This document shows positions 56,081-64,000 of a stretch of DNA of 64,000 bases, one piece after another. Numbering within the stretch: the stretch's first letter is position 1; every line of letters starts with the position of its first letter. The stretch comes from Syncephalastrum monosporum B8922. Taxonomy: Eukaryota > Mucoromycota > Mucoromycetes > Mucorales > Syncephalastraceae. Below the pieces are notes generated by a model that saw nothing but the letters and a program-made list of their open reading frames with translations, searched no databases and was not told where the DNA came from. Both the position numbers and the translations under genes were made by a program. The stretch covers positions 1 to 64,000 of the forward strand of contig JNEN01000968.1 of assembly GCA_000697355.1 (NCBI GenBank), read 5' to 3'.

Positions 56081-57169
56081 CTATGCTCGCGCATAGCGTG
56101 TTCCCTTTAAAAGAAACTTTTGCACGGCATTCAGGAAGGCCGTGGTCCTCTCAGCATGCACTAGTGAAAGAAATGTAAGCTCAGTCTTTCCTTTCCCTCT
56201 CTTTCAGCTCGTTTGCTTACCCCAGTGACCAGCGTCAGGGATCACAACACGCTTCGAATTGGGAAACATCGTTTTGATCTCGTCAGGATGGCTGTCAAAC
56301 GGCTTGTTGTATGGGCTCTTGCCACCCGTGACAAAAAGAGTCGGCCCCTCATAGACATAATCGGCTGGGAAATCGCCCATGTTACCGAGTGCGTTGCCCA
56401 ACGTGTCGACAGGGACACGCCAGCGGTACTGGCCCGCATGTTTCTTCAGATTCGTCAGCAGAAACATCCGCACATTCGCATTCTTCACGTATTTCCAGAG
56501 AATCTCATCGGCTTCGCTCTGTTTCTGCACGTTCGCAGCCTCGACTTCCTTCATGGCTTCAATGTACGTCTGAAAGTCGGTCGAAAGTGGCATCGAGATA
56601 GGTGGCATGTCCGCGACCACCAGCTTCGATACCAGTTTTGGCTCCTTCATTGCTGCCAACATGACTACTTTGCCGCCCCTGCATATCCATTCGTTAATTT
56701 CTCTTGATTTGACTACCATGTAACGCTGAAAACATACATCGAGTGTCCTAGAAGAGCAAATCTTGGGAATTTCTGGTACTGAGGCTGCGACTTGAGGTTC
56801 TTCAAGAGTGCAATCAGATCGTCAGCCATGGCCGGGTAGGTGTGCGTAGGCGAATGAGGGCTGTCGCCATGATTTCGCAGATCCTGCAAGATTTTAGCAG
56901 CTTGTCCAGTGTCTCGGCTTTTGACTACTGCTGCTTACTACGGCGATAACGTCACGATGGGTCTGTTTCTCGAGTGCCTTGCTGATGGAGTGCCAATTTT
57001 GCTTGGAACCAAACAAGCCATGGCAGACAATCAAGGGCTCCACTGGTAATTTACGCAAGTGCGTGTATTTGTGCATGGACATCTTGACGACATCTTCGTT
57101 GGTAGAGTAGCAGCGTCGTGCATAGCTCACTATGGGCTGTACTCGCCGGGTCGAATTTAGCAGGAGCAT
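56081..57169 (-). CDS. IMO32: Mitochondrial alpha/beta hydrolase IMO32/ABHD11
   Basis: Four exons, minus: 56939-57169, 56738-56883, 56221-56678, 56081-56160; 915 nt, 304 aa (human ABHD11 315). The N-terminus MLLLNSTRRVQPIVSYARRC YST is a mitochondrial presequence. The hydrolase fold has EPLIVCHGLFGSKQNWHSI (oxyanion loop), VIAVDLRNHGDSPHS, the nucleophile elbow FALLGHSMGGKVVM, VADMPPISMPL and the histidine end VVIPDAGHWVHAER. Intron 2 falls within the elbow (GHS-M|GG). ABHD11 protects the 2-oxoglutarate dehydrogenase complex; the yeast protein is an intermediate-cleaved matrix protein. Substrate unknown. Confidence 0.94.
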
Positions 57170-57390
57170 GATACAGATTAATGGATATGAATAACAGGGG
57201 CGGCGAAATAAATGTGGCGTACATAATATGTATATTTCAGTTGATATGGGAAATCCATTCCGGTTTTTTGTTACTATTCGAGTATACAACAGAGTGTGGG
57301 CATAGAAAAAAGAAACAGCAAATATAGAATATCATACAAGTCAATGAAAAGGAAGACATAAACAAAAAAAAATGATGGAAATGAAGAGGG
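57170..57390. other. Spacer between two leftward genes
   Basis: 221 bp; promoter of the IMO32-like gene and 3' end of the AT-hook gene. Nothing else recognised. Confidence 0.6.
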
Positions 57391-58851
57391 CTATGGTTTA
57401 CTGCTACTGCTGCTGCTAACATTGCTGCTGCTAACATTGCTGCTGCTATTTTTCTTTTTAGATGCGTTCCGTGTAGCTGTCAAGTCCCGCCAGACAAAGC
57501 ACGAATTGCCCGCTATCTGTGTCTTTGGCTTGCGTCCGCGCTTTTTCTTGGGCATTTGGAGCACAGCATCCATGCTAGCACTCGTAAACGCCGCCATCGA
57601 TCCATCCATCGCCGTCGTGTCTTCACTGCTGTCCTCGTCGCGCGCCTGGAGCAGCTGCTGCTGGGCCGGTGAGTTGACCGTCCATACCGTGGGAGTCAGG
57701 AACGTCCAACCACCCTCCCATGACGGCTCGCGCAGACTCGGCGGCCGGCCTCGCCGGCGCTTCAGGATTGGCTCGCCTGTCGCGGTGAAGAGAATTTGAG
57801 TGGAGGGTGGCGGCGGTGGCCGCTCCGGTGCCGATGCGCAGGATGCTGAAGATGTGGCTCTGGGTCGCGCCTTGTTCTGTCTGGGTCGTTCCAGCATGAT
57901 AACATCCTCGTCATGCGTGCTCGCGGTGCTCGCGCTGCTGCACGTGCGTGAATGTGTGAGGGGAGGTGTGGCCTCTTCGGTTGAATAGCGCTTCCTGCTT
58001 GGTGTATCGGCTGTCGAAGCCGACCTGGAAGCCCTGGGTGCAGTCACAGGGACGGTTGCGGATGGCGCTGGATTCGAGTAGGACACAGGTGGCTGATGCG
58101 GCGGCGGAGGAAGGGGTGAAGGAGGGGCAGACGGGCGAGTCATTTGGAGGGCAGAGGGAGAGGAGACCTGTCGCGAATGCGACGGAAAACGTGCCGAAGA
58201 ACGTGTACCAGGGGTTGGTAGTGGCGCAGGCGGCGGAGAAGGAGACAGCTCTTTATGGTGATAATGGCCATAATAGTGTGGTGCCGGTGAAGTGACGGAC
58301 GAGTCCCACGAAGAAAATATCCGGCCGTACGGTTGATGTTTCATCGGACGGTATGTGCGCAAGGGCCGCGGTGGATCATCGCCTTGTAGTGGAGGGAGTG
58401 ACGTGCTTGAAGTGGATGGGGTCGCACTTTTCTGGTCGTCCCCCGTTGTACTGGTAGGTGATAATGGCGAAGGCGGACCCACGGCGGCACGTACTGTGGT
58501 AGTACGATTGTATGTATCGGTGGTAATTCTTGGTGGAACCGTCAGATACCGCTGTTGTGCATGGTTATGCTGAGGAGGTGTTGAACGTTGCTGTTGTGGC
58601 GGAAACGTGGGCGACGGACAGGGAGAAATGGGTGGCGCTGGTGACAAATGCATAGTGGGAGCTGGTGTATGGGATGAATGCGGATGGCAGTTGCATGTTG
58701 TGGGATAGGAGGAGGAGGAAGAGGATGTGGATGTGGATGTGCCTGAGTGTTGTTTGCCGTGGTGATGCCGTGGTGAGGATGTGGATGGTGAAGGTGGTGG
58801 ATGCAAGATATGCGCAATGGGCGGCAAAGAGCGTTGCGTGTCCATTGGCAA
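57391..58851 (-). CDS. AT-hook protein with long disordered Pro/Ser region
   Basis: A single open exon of 486 aa. Residues 1-360 are Ser/Pro/Thr/His-rich and disordered. Two AT-hook-type motifs lie near the end: KRRRGRPP at 364-371 and KKKRGRKPK at 435-443. The second is followed by IAGNSCFVWRDLTATRNASK, a short conserved box after the hook. RGRP and RGRKP are the minor-groove-contacting cores. The C-terminal NSSSNVSSSNVSSSSSS is coded by a 15-bp tandem repeat. A nuclear, AT-rich-DNA-binding role is inferred; no catalytic domain. The start MPMDTQRS could alternatively be the second Met. A TATA-like motif on the coding strand lies at about 58924-58930. Confidence 0.75.
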   Translation of the reverse strand: MPMDTQRSLPPIAHILHPPPSPSTSSPRHHHGKQHSGTSTSTSSSSSSYPTTCNCHPHSSHTPAPTMHLSPAPPISPCPSPTFPPQQQRSTPPQHNHAQQRYLTVPPRITTDTYNRTTTVRAAVGPPSPLSPTSTTGDDQKSATPSTSSTSLPPLQGDDPPRPLRTYRPMKHQPYGRIFSSWDSSVTSPAPHYYGHYHHKELSPSPPPAPLPTPGTRSSARFPSHSRQVSSPSALQMTRPSAPPSPLPPPPHQPPVSYSNPAPSATVPVTAPRASRSASTADTPSRKRYSTEEATPPLTHSRTCSSASTASTHDEDVIMLERPRQNKARPRATSSASCASAPERPPPPPSTQILFTATGEPILKRRRGRPPSLREPSWEGGWTFLTPTVWTVNSPAQQQLLQARDEDSSEDTTAMDGSMAAFTSASMDAVLQMPKKKRGRKPKTQIAGNSCFVWRDLTATRNASKKKNSSSNVSSSNVSSSSSSKP

Positions 58852-61339
58852 AAGTTATGTAAATGTAAAGAAAGGTGGAAAAAAAGTTTAAGGTGACTTT
58901 TTGACTGGGCAGGTGGGATGATGCTTTATACCAAATATGACGAAAATACGAGTTCCGGGTTCAGGGCAATAATCTAAACTTCAGGAAGTCGAGGAAAAAA
59001 AATCGCGGCCTAATGAAATTTAAAACCCGTATCTTTCTTGTCCTTCTTGTACTTCCCGTGACGCCTAACCTTTAGCCCCGTGAGGACATCCCATCGATGA
59101 GCAATAGCACGGTAGACTATTCCAACAATTCAGCATTGTATGACTGCCTTATACCACCGCACAAACGGCACTTTATGTTTACACGTTTCGGCTTTCATTT
59201 CCGCTACAACAAAAACCATAATAAACATAGAAGTGCTGATTTACATAAATGCAATTCCCTTGTGAGCACCAAAAATAAGTCAATGGTGGCCGCCACATTC
59301 TCGTATTTACCAAATGGGAACGCTGGAGTGACTCAGTAAGAGCATCCTGATCGTCTTTTTCTTCCTTAACGTCGAAAATGAGCTATAAAAGGCAATTTTC
59401 ACATGGCCCGCTCGTCCATGGATTTCTGAGAGAGAAGGCCTTTCTTTGTTCTGGATCAGGCAGAACGGCAAGAAGAAACATCACCATTATCACACACGTA
59501 CATGACCACATCATAACAAATACATTTTATCTGCATCTTCGTCTAATCGGAAATACTTATCGGGGTCCAAGCGCCTTCTTTTGTGTTAAAACGTCTATAC
59601 CTCTTGGCAGCTTGGCGCACAAAACAACAGATGACTGAGAACAACCGTATCATCAAGGATAGTCTTATTTAGCCGTTAATGCAACCTGTGAATCGTCGTT
59701 GATCTGTGTTTATAATACGCAATATATACGGGTCCCTTTGCTTGAGCACAGCTCAAATGTCTTTAGGTATGCTACAGTACAGGTACAAATGCATGACAAG
59801 ACGAGCGATGTTCTCCGTAAGAGCGGAGCCGAGACATGCTATATTTGAATCCCACTTATGGAGAGTGCCACAGGATGGGTCTCTACTCATTTTTGGAAAT
59901 ATAAGAAGAAGTAGCTTTTTCTTGAGAGACAGAGCTTGGTGAGTGTCAAGCAGTGTTACATACCGAACGTTATGGGATGCACAATTTTTGGCACTATAAT
60001 AGAACCTTTTATTTCCTTATAGCCGCCATTTGTGGAGCACGTCATGTGGCGGAGTTCTATAACAAGGGGCGCAGCCAGCTACCGACGATGGTGTATGTCT
60101 GGTGACAGCATGCAAGCCAGTTTATTCGACGAAGCAAAAGAAGAGAAAAATAAGGCGTTTAAAATGTGGGATAGAATTCTGGGTAGGTCAAGAAGCGTCG
60201 GCATGGTATATTTTATGTTCAATGATCAAACGCCATATTCGCACATTTTGCCCTCTATTGATATCGTGCCTTCTTGCTACCCACTTTTTTCTTTTCTGGA
60301 GCCGGAAAAGCCAGGGGGGAAGACACAAACCACGTTGTCTCAGTAAGGGGACTAGGGCGTCTGTGCTTACATGTTTGATGGAGCGCTTTATAATCTCAGT
60401 AAACTTTAAGCTGAAACGTCCATCCCTACATTCTTTTGCATATCCCACATCAAGAGAGTCCGCCATCTGATAATAACTCATTACGATTGTGTGTTCCTGT
60501 TAGTCTGTCCGCATGACTTGCGTTGAGAAAGCAACGCTCTATCCACGTCCCATATTAGAGAAAAAAATAGAGAACAACAAAGTTCATGGAAAGCTCAGAG
60601 TATTCTTTCTTTGATCCCAATTTGTCACACCTTTCTCATGTTTTAAGCCTTCAATAATTTCACCCACATGTCGATATTTCTTTTGATATGTTGATATCGC
60701 CTAAAATATAATTCGTCCTCTAACACAATCGAAGCGATTATAGGTAGAAAGTGCACCAGACCAGCAAACAAAAATTTCTGCTGTCCCGCCTGGCATAAAT
60801 TAAGCAGTGCCAAAATAAGCTTCATGCGCGTTCCAAATTTGGTACGGCCTCTCATTGGTCGTCAAGGTTGTGAAGTGGAGAGAAACTGCACAGCCATCCG
60901 CTTATATTCCAATTGGAATATGGCAGTTCTGACTATTATAAGACAGATACGACCATTTGAAGCGACAATGTGAAGTTTGAGGATATACACGTTATGACAT
61001 GATTGGGTGGCGCACAAGCGGTGACATGTATACTCCTTTTAGGCCAGAAGTGGCAAATTTATTTTTGGAAGCGTCTGTATGAGTACCCTTCAACACTCCT
61101 TGGATATTTTTATTACATTGGACGACAAGTTATATGGCTTAAAAGAGGAAACTATAAACAATATATTAGGAGAGCTATGGTCCAAAAACAGAGGAGGACG
61201 CGACCTAAATTGGTATCACCTCTCTCATTGTTTACAGTCAATCTCTTTTCGGCATAACGCTCATCAAGCATGATGATTTGAAAAGGAGGCCGCAAGCAAC
61301 ACGTCTTGATCACTTTCTCATTCTTGATATACGTTCCCC
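58852..61339. other. Gene-poor stretch
   Basis: About 2.5 kb without a supportable gene. Short frames at 60102-60481 and 60643-60855 and 61003-61273 are not supported by splicing, motifs or composition. Confidence 0.45.
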
Positions 61340-62176
61340 ATGGGCGATTCAGCATATCTCAATCCATACACGCAGCAGATGCTATCCTACTACCAACAAC
61401 AACATCAGCAGCAGCCACAGCAACCAAATTATGGCATGTATGGCCAATCTCAGTCATCTTCATTTTATGCGCCGCAATCACCGGCCATTAGTTCGTATAA
61501 TCTGTCTCAAGCGGCGCTTCTGGGTGGTCTGCAGCACCAATATCAGCAAGAGCAGCGGCGTCAGCAGCAACCACCACCAAAGCAGCCGCAATCGGAGGTG
61601 CCGCGAAGTAACATCATTCGGTCCGCTCCCCCTCCCTCGCCTTCGGCGCAAAACTATGAGGCCTACCGAAACATGCCTCCTGGCGAGCCTGAGGGATATG
61701 ATCAAGGAGAAGCTGTCAAAAAAGCAGGCCGACGGCGGTCGGGATTCTTCTTGATGCCCAGTAAGCCAAATTTCTGGAGCCCGCGCGACAACAAGGCACG
61801 CAAGCGGAAGTCTATGCCCTCCCTGCGTAAGCATGCAGATGACGGACCGGCCATGCCAGGTGGCTTTCCGGGTGGCAACAGTCCACCGCCGGCTTATCAG
61901 GCAAACACACCCCCACAGCAGCAGCAGCAACAACAGCAATCACCTCCGCCTCCGCCTCCACCACCTCAGGTTCAAGCGCCCCCGCCGGCGCCCCCGTTTT
62001 CTATGCCGCAAATCCCAGCAGGTGGATATCTTTATTATTGTCCCCCTCAGCCCGCGCCAGAAAGCCCGCCTGTCGTCTCTCTAGAACCAAGCGCGTCGCC
62101 GCGCAAGGCCATCCCCCAGGCTACCATGTACAATCCGCGTCAAGTGCCAGCACGGGATCGATGCGCTATCATGTAG
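61340..62176 (+). CDS. Q/P-rich protein with C-terminal CaaX box
   Basis: A single open exon of 278 aa. The N-part is Tyr/Gln-rich (YTQQMLSYYQQQHQQQPQQ). A basic middle block holds KKAGRRRSGFFLMPSKPNFW, SPRDNKARKRKSMPSLRKHA. The C-part is Pro-rich with PPAYQ and PPPPPPPP. The protein ends ARDRCAIM, a CaaX prenylation box (Cys, two aliphatic, Met favouring farnesylation). Together with the basic segment this predicts a membrane-anchored, intrinsically disordered protein. No enzymatic domain; family not recognised. Profilin/SH3-type ligand runs in the C-part fit a cortical scaffold (inference). Confidence 0.7.
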   Translation: MGDSAYLNPYTQQMLSYYQQQHQQQPQQPNYGMYGQSQSSSFYAPQSPAISSYNLSQAALLGGLQHQYQQEQRRQQQPPPKQPQSEVPRSNIIRSAPPPSPSAQNYEAYRNMPPGEPEGYDQGEAVKKAGRRRSGFFLMPSKPNFWSPRDNKARKRKSMPSLRKHADDGPAMPGGFPGGNSPPPAYQANTPPQQQQQQQQSPPPPPPPPQVQAPPPAPPFSMPQIPAGGYLYYCPPQPAPESPPVVSLEPSASPRKAIPQATMYNPRQVPARDRCAIM

Positions 62177-63092
62177 TATGGCACGCACGGTTTTCATATT
62201 TATCTTTCTCGGTTACCCTCTCCTCGTCATGTATATTTCACTGCTTATAGCCACATAGCTGTAATAAACAAAAAAATCATTAAAAATAATGTAGCGTACT
62301 TGATAAACTCAATATTTCAAAGGAGTTGACGCTCAAAGTGTGCGTTGATAGCACGGGCACCCTTATTTTTGTTAACAGGCTGATGTCCGGATTGCGCAAA
62401 TAGTATGAAGACGGGCAAAGCATGGACGTGTCGAATTGATGCGCACATGTCATGTCCTTTTATATGCGTGGCGCGACGAACTGCACAACCTGGAAAATTG
62501 CCCTATCGTATCATCTTCGAAAGGAAGGGGATCACTTCTTGATATCGTGGTATATTATCAGTATCATAATGATCAAATATTTACAGTTTTAACACTGAAC
62601 GATCTTATGTAGAGGATCTAAATGCATGATGAATTTCCTTGACCACTAATTGGACTGTTGTAGATCACGAAGAATTATCAGACATCTCTCGTAAGTCCTC
62701 ATCTATTTTCTTGTGTATTCTAAAGGCGCAAAACAGTTACTTTATGTATGTAACATGCAGCCTGTCCGCCTGTATCGTTGGCTTCATACCGGAAAAACTT
62801 CTGGTACGGATATTGATAAAATATATAGGTAGAGTAGCGCATATACGAAGAGAAGGTGAGAGTAGACGCACAGAGGTCAAAGTATACAGGTAGGGATGAC
62901 TGAGGCAGTTGACTGCATTGCCGTAACTGATAAGTAGCCCCATGGCAATAAATTCCATCGCTGCACAGCTATTGTCAGAGGTACATTAGTTGAAGCTGAT
63001 TCGTAAAGTTTATTGGATTATGAGATGGCTCAAACAAGTTTGAATAAATTACTAAAGATACCATAAGGATTGTCCACGGTAAAAGGGAATCT
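62177..63092. other. Intergenic
   Basis: About 0.9 kb AT-rich sequence between the CaaX gene and the small secreted gene (converging). No gene. Confidence 0.5.
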
Positions 63093-63290
63093 TTAAGTAT
63101 AGGCAGCTATGGTCTGGGTAAAAGCGTCGAAGAATTGATGATAAATGTTAGCACCAGGAAAGTTAGGAGGAGGGCCACCATCAGCGCCAGGAATAGCTCC
63201 ACCACCGCCAGAAGCAGGGACCGGTCGAGCGTAGATGGCACCGGAAAAACAGACGACAGTCGCAGAAGCTAAGAAGAGGAAGAAGCGCAT
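63093..63290 (-). CDS. 65-aa secreted Gly/Pro-rich peptide
   Basis: A single exon. MRFFLFLASATVVCFSGAIY followed by ARP is a signal peptide; the mature part is short: PVPASGGGGAIPGADGGPPP NFPG, then ANIYHQFFDAFTQTIAAYT. A minus-strand TATAAAAAG is at 63333-63341, 43 bp upstream of the ATG. No cysteines in the mature part, so not a disulfide-rich effector. Function unknown; a small secreted peptide gene, probably real because a signal peptide, TATA box and stop coincide. Confidence 0.6.
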   Translation of the reverse strand: MRFFLFLASATVVCFSGAIYARPVPASGGGGAIPGADGGPPPNFPGANIYHQFFDAFTQTIAAYT

Positions 63291-63332
63291 GGTATGTTTT
63301 ATGCTGGTTTAATGCTGCTCCACTGTTGTACT

Positions 63333-63341
63333 CTTTTTATA
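63333..63341 (-). promoter_or_regulatory. TATA box
   Basis: TATAAAAAG (minus) 43 bp upstream of the 65-aa secreted peptide start. Confidence 0.5.
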
Positions 63342-64000
63342 TCTTGTTAGTCTCGGCTGGTCAAAAACGCGTACTCCACCTACTTGCGCACCGCTTAAGC
63401 GAAGTAGAGGTACCCTACAGATGCAGAAGAGGCTGAATGCATACGAGAGGTAGGCTTATTAGGGGGCGACGTGGAACCCCTTTACTGCCCTCTCCCTTGC
63501 GCTGTTGAAATTGAGTATACTGTAGTCCCATTCTCTGCACTACATACTTCATCTCTTGTCTCCTGTCGACGTGTTTGATCTGGATGGAGGTAGTCTGCAA
63601 CAAATTTTGGGAGGGAAAAACCGGCGGTATGCAAGTCCATCGACGCAGGGGCTGCGTCAAGTCAAAATACGGGTTTTTAGAGCACACGAAGTGACGATCT
63701 GAGCGCATGGGTACGCTGGCACGCAAGAGTAGGCATAGCGCACTAGCGGGTACAACTGGCTATTTTAGAATAAACACAAGGTCATGTATGTACGTGCGTG
63801 CAATATGTTCTGATTTGTAAAGGCACGTCTGATGTGCGCAAGGCCACTTTCTATGGCTATCCAGGGCCATTTCGGTGGAAGGACACCAGGGCTGATTTCA
63901 GTTACTCTGCAGTCATCAAAGACATACTCATATGATGCTCAAGAGTACGTCAAGCCAATTTCGATAACAGTGTAGTGTAATGATCTATCGCAACCCAGGC
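63342..64000. other. Gene-free right end
   Basis: No gene supported. A minus-strand frame of 103 aa at 63415-63726 has no motif. The window ends here, so a gene starting beyond it cannot be excluded. Confidence 0.45.

Noticed and set aside
60643..61273. Short frames near 60.6 and 61.1 kb, looked at as a possible membrane or transposase gene.
   Set aside because: Overlapping in several frames, no splice partners, no motif; treated as non-coding.
63415..63726. 103-aa minus-strand frame at the right end.
   Set aside because: No motif or signal and atypical composition; not supported.
1..64000. CRISPR array, phage or bacterial operon structure.
   Set aside because: No regularly spaced identical repeats were seen, and the gene structure is eukaryotic throughout.

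Overview
The window is a piece of a fungal nuclear chromosome. Genes are split by many short GT-AG introns (about 45-130 bp), and several carry glutamine, proline or serine tracts. The protein set (SH3-SAM-PH polarity protein, HSPA12-type Hsp70, gluconeogenesis-type Zn2Cys6 activator, CsbD/Hmp1-type C-terminus, small DPBB secreted proteins, AT-hook protein with an IAGNSCFVWRDLT-type motif) points to an early-diverging filamentous fungus, most likely Mucoromycota (Mucorales). That placement is an inference from gene content, not from a database search. No prophage, CRISPR array, rRNA or tRNA gene was recognised.

Layout. 1-10.5 kb is gene-poor and decayed: an enolase-phosphatase gene (UTR4) with two frameshifts, a USP7/Ubp15-like fragment, a 91-bp-period tandem repeat, a small TIR element resembling a Tc1/mariner MITE, and a broken LINE reverse-transcriptase remnant. 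10.5-37.8 kb is dense: an ERT1/AcuK-type regulator, a Boi-like SH3-SAM-PH-CH scaffold, a small coiled-coil gene, CMC4, two tandem secreted DPBB proteins, an NTF2-like DUF1348 protein, a 106-aa unknown, a CCCH-CUE-SMR RNA-binding protein, the proteasome chaperone NAS6, a 116-aa acidic unknown, ribosomal protein uL6 (RPL9), an HSPA12-like Hsp70 and the mitoribosome factor RSM22. 37.8-41 kb has one gene, a small voltage-sensor-like membrane protein. 41-50.6 kb holds GDH2, PA2G4/EBP1, a disordered protein with a CsbD/Hmp1-like tail, and a DUF4112 protein. 50.6-52.6 kb is gene-free apart from a stop-interrupted basic ORF. 52.7-58.9 kb holds a small unknown, TAF10 and an ATF-type bZIP in divergent orientation, an IMO32/ABHD11 hydrolase and an AT-hook protein. 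The end is sparse: a Q/P-rich protein with a C-terminal CaaX box and a 65-aa secreted peptide.

How the genes relate. This is ordinary eukaryotic gene order, with no operon or cluster logic. Housekeeping themes are mitochondrial biogenesis (CMC4, RSM22, IMO32), nitrogen/carbon use (GDH2, ERT1-like), protein and RNA quality control (NAS6, HSPA12-like, CCCH-CUE-SMR) and transcription (TAF10, bZIP). The less ordinary content is the voltage-sensor-like protein, the CaaX protein, the CsbD-tail fusion, the paired DPBB genes and the decayed left arm. For nearly every multi-exon gene the model was built by hand: exon lengths were summed, checked to be a multiple of three, and each junction was checked to restore the family motif.
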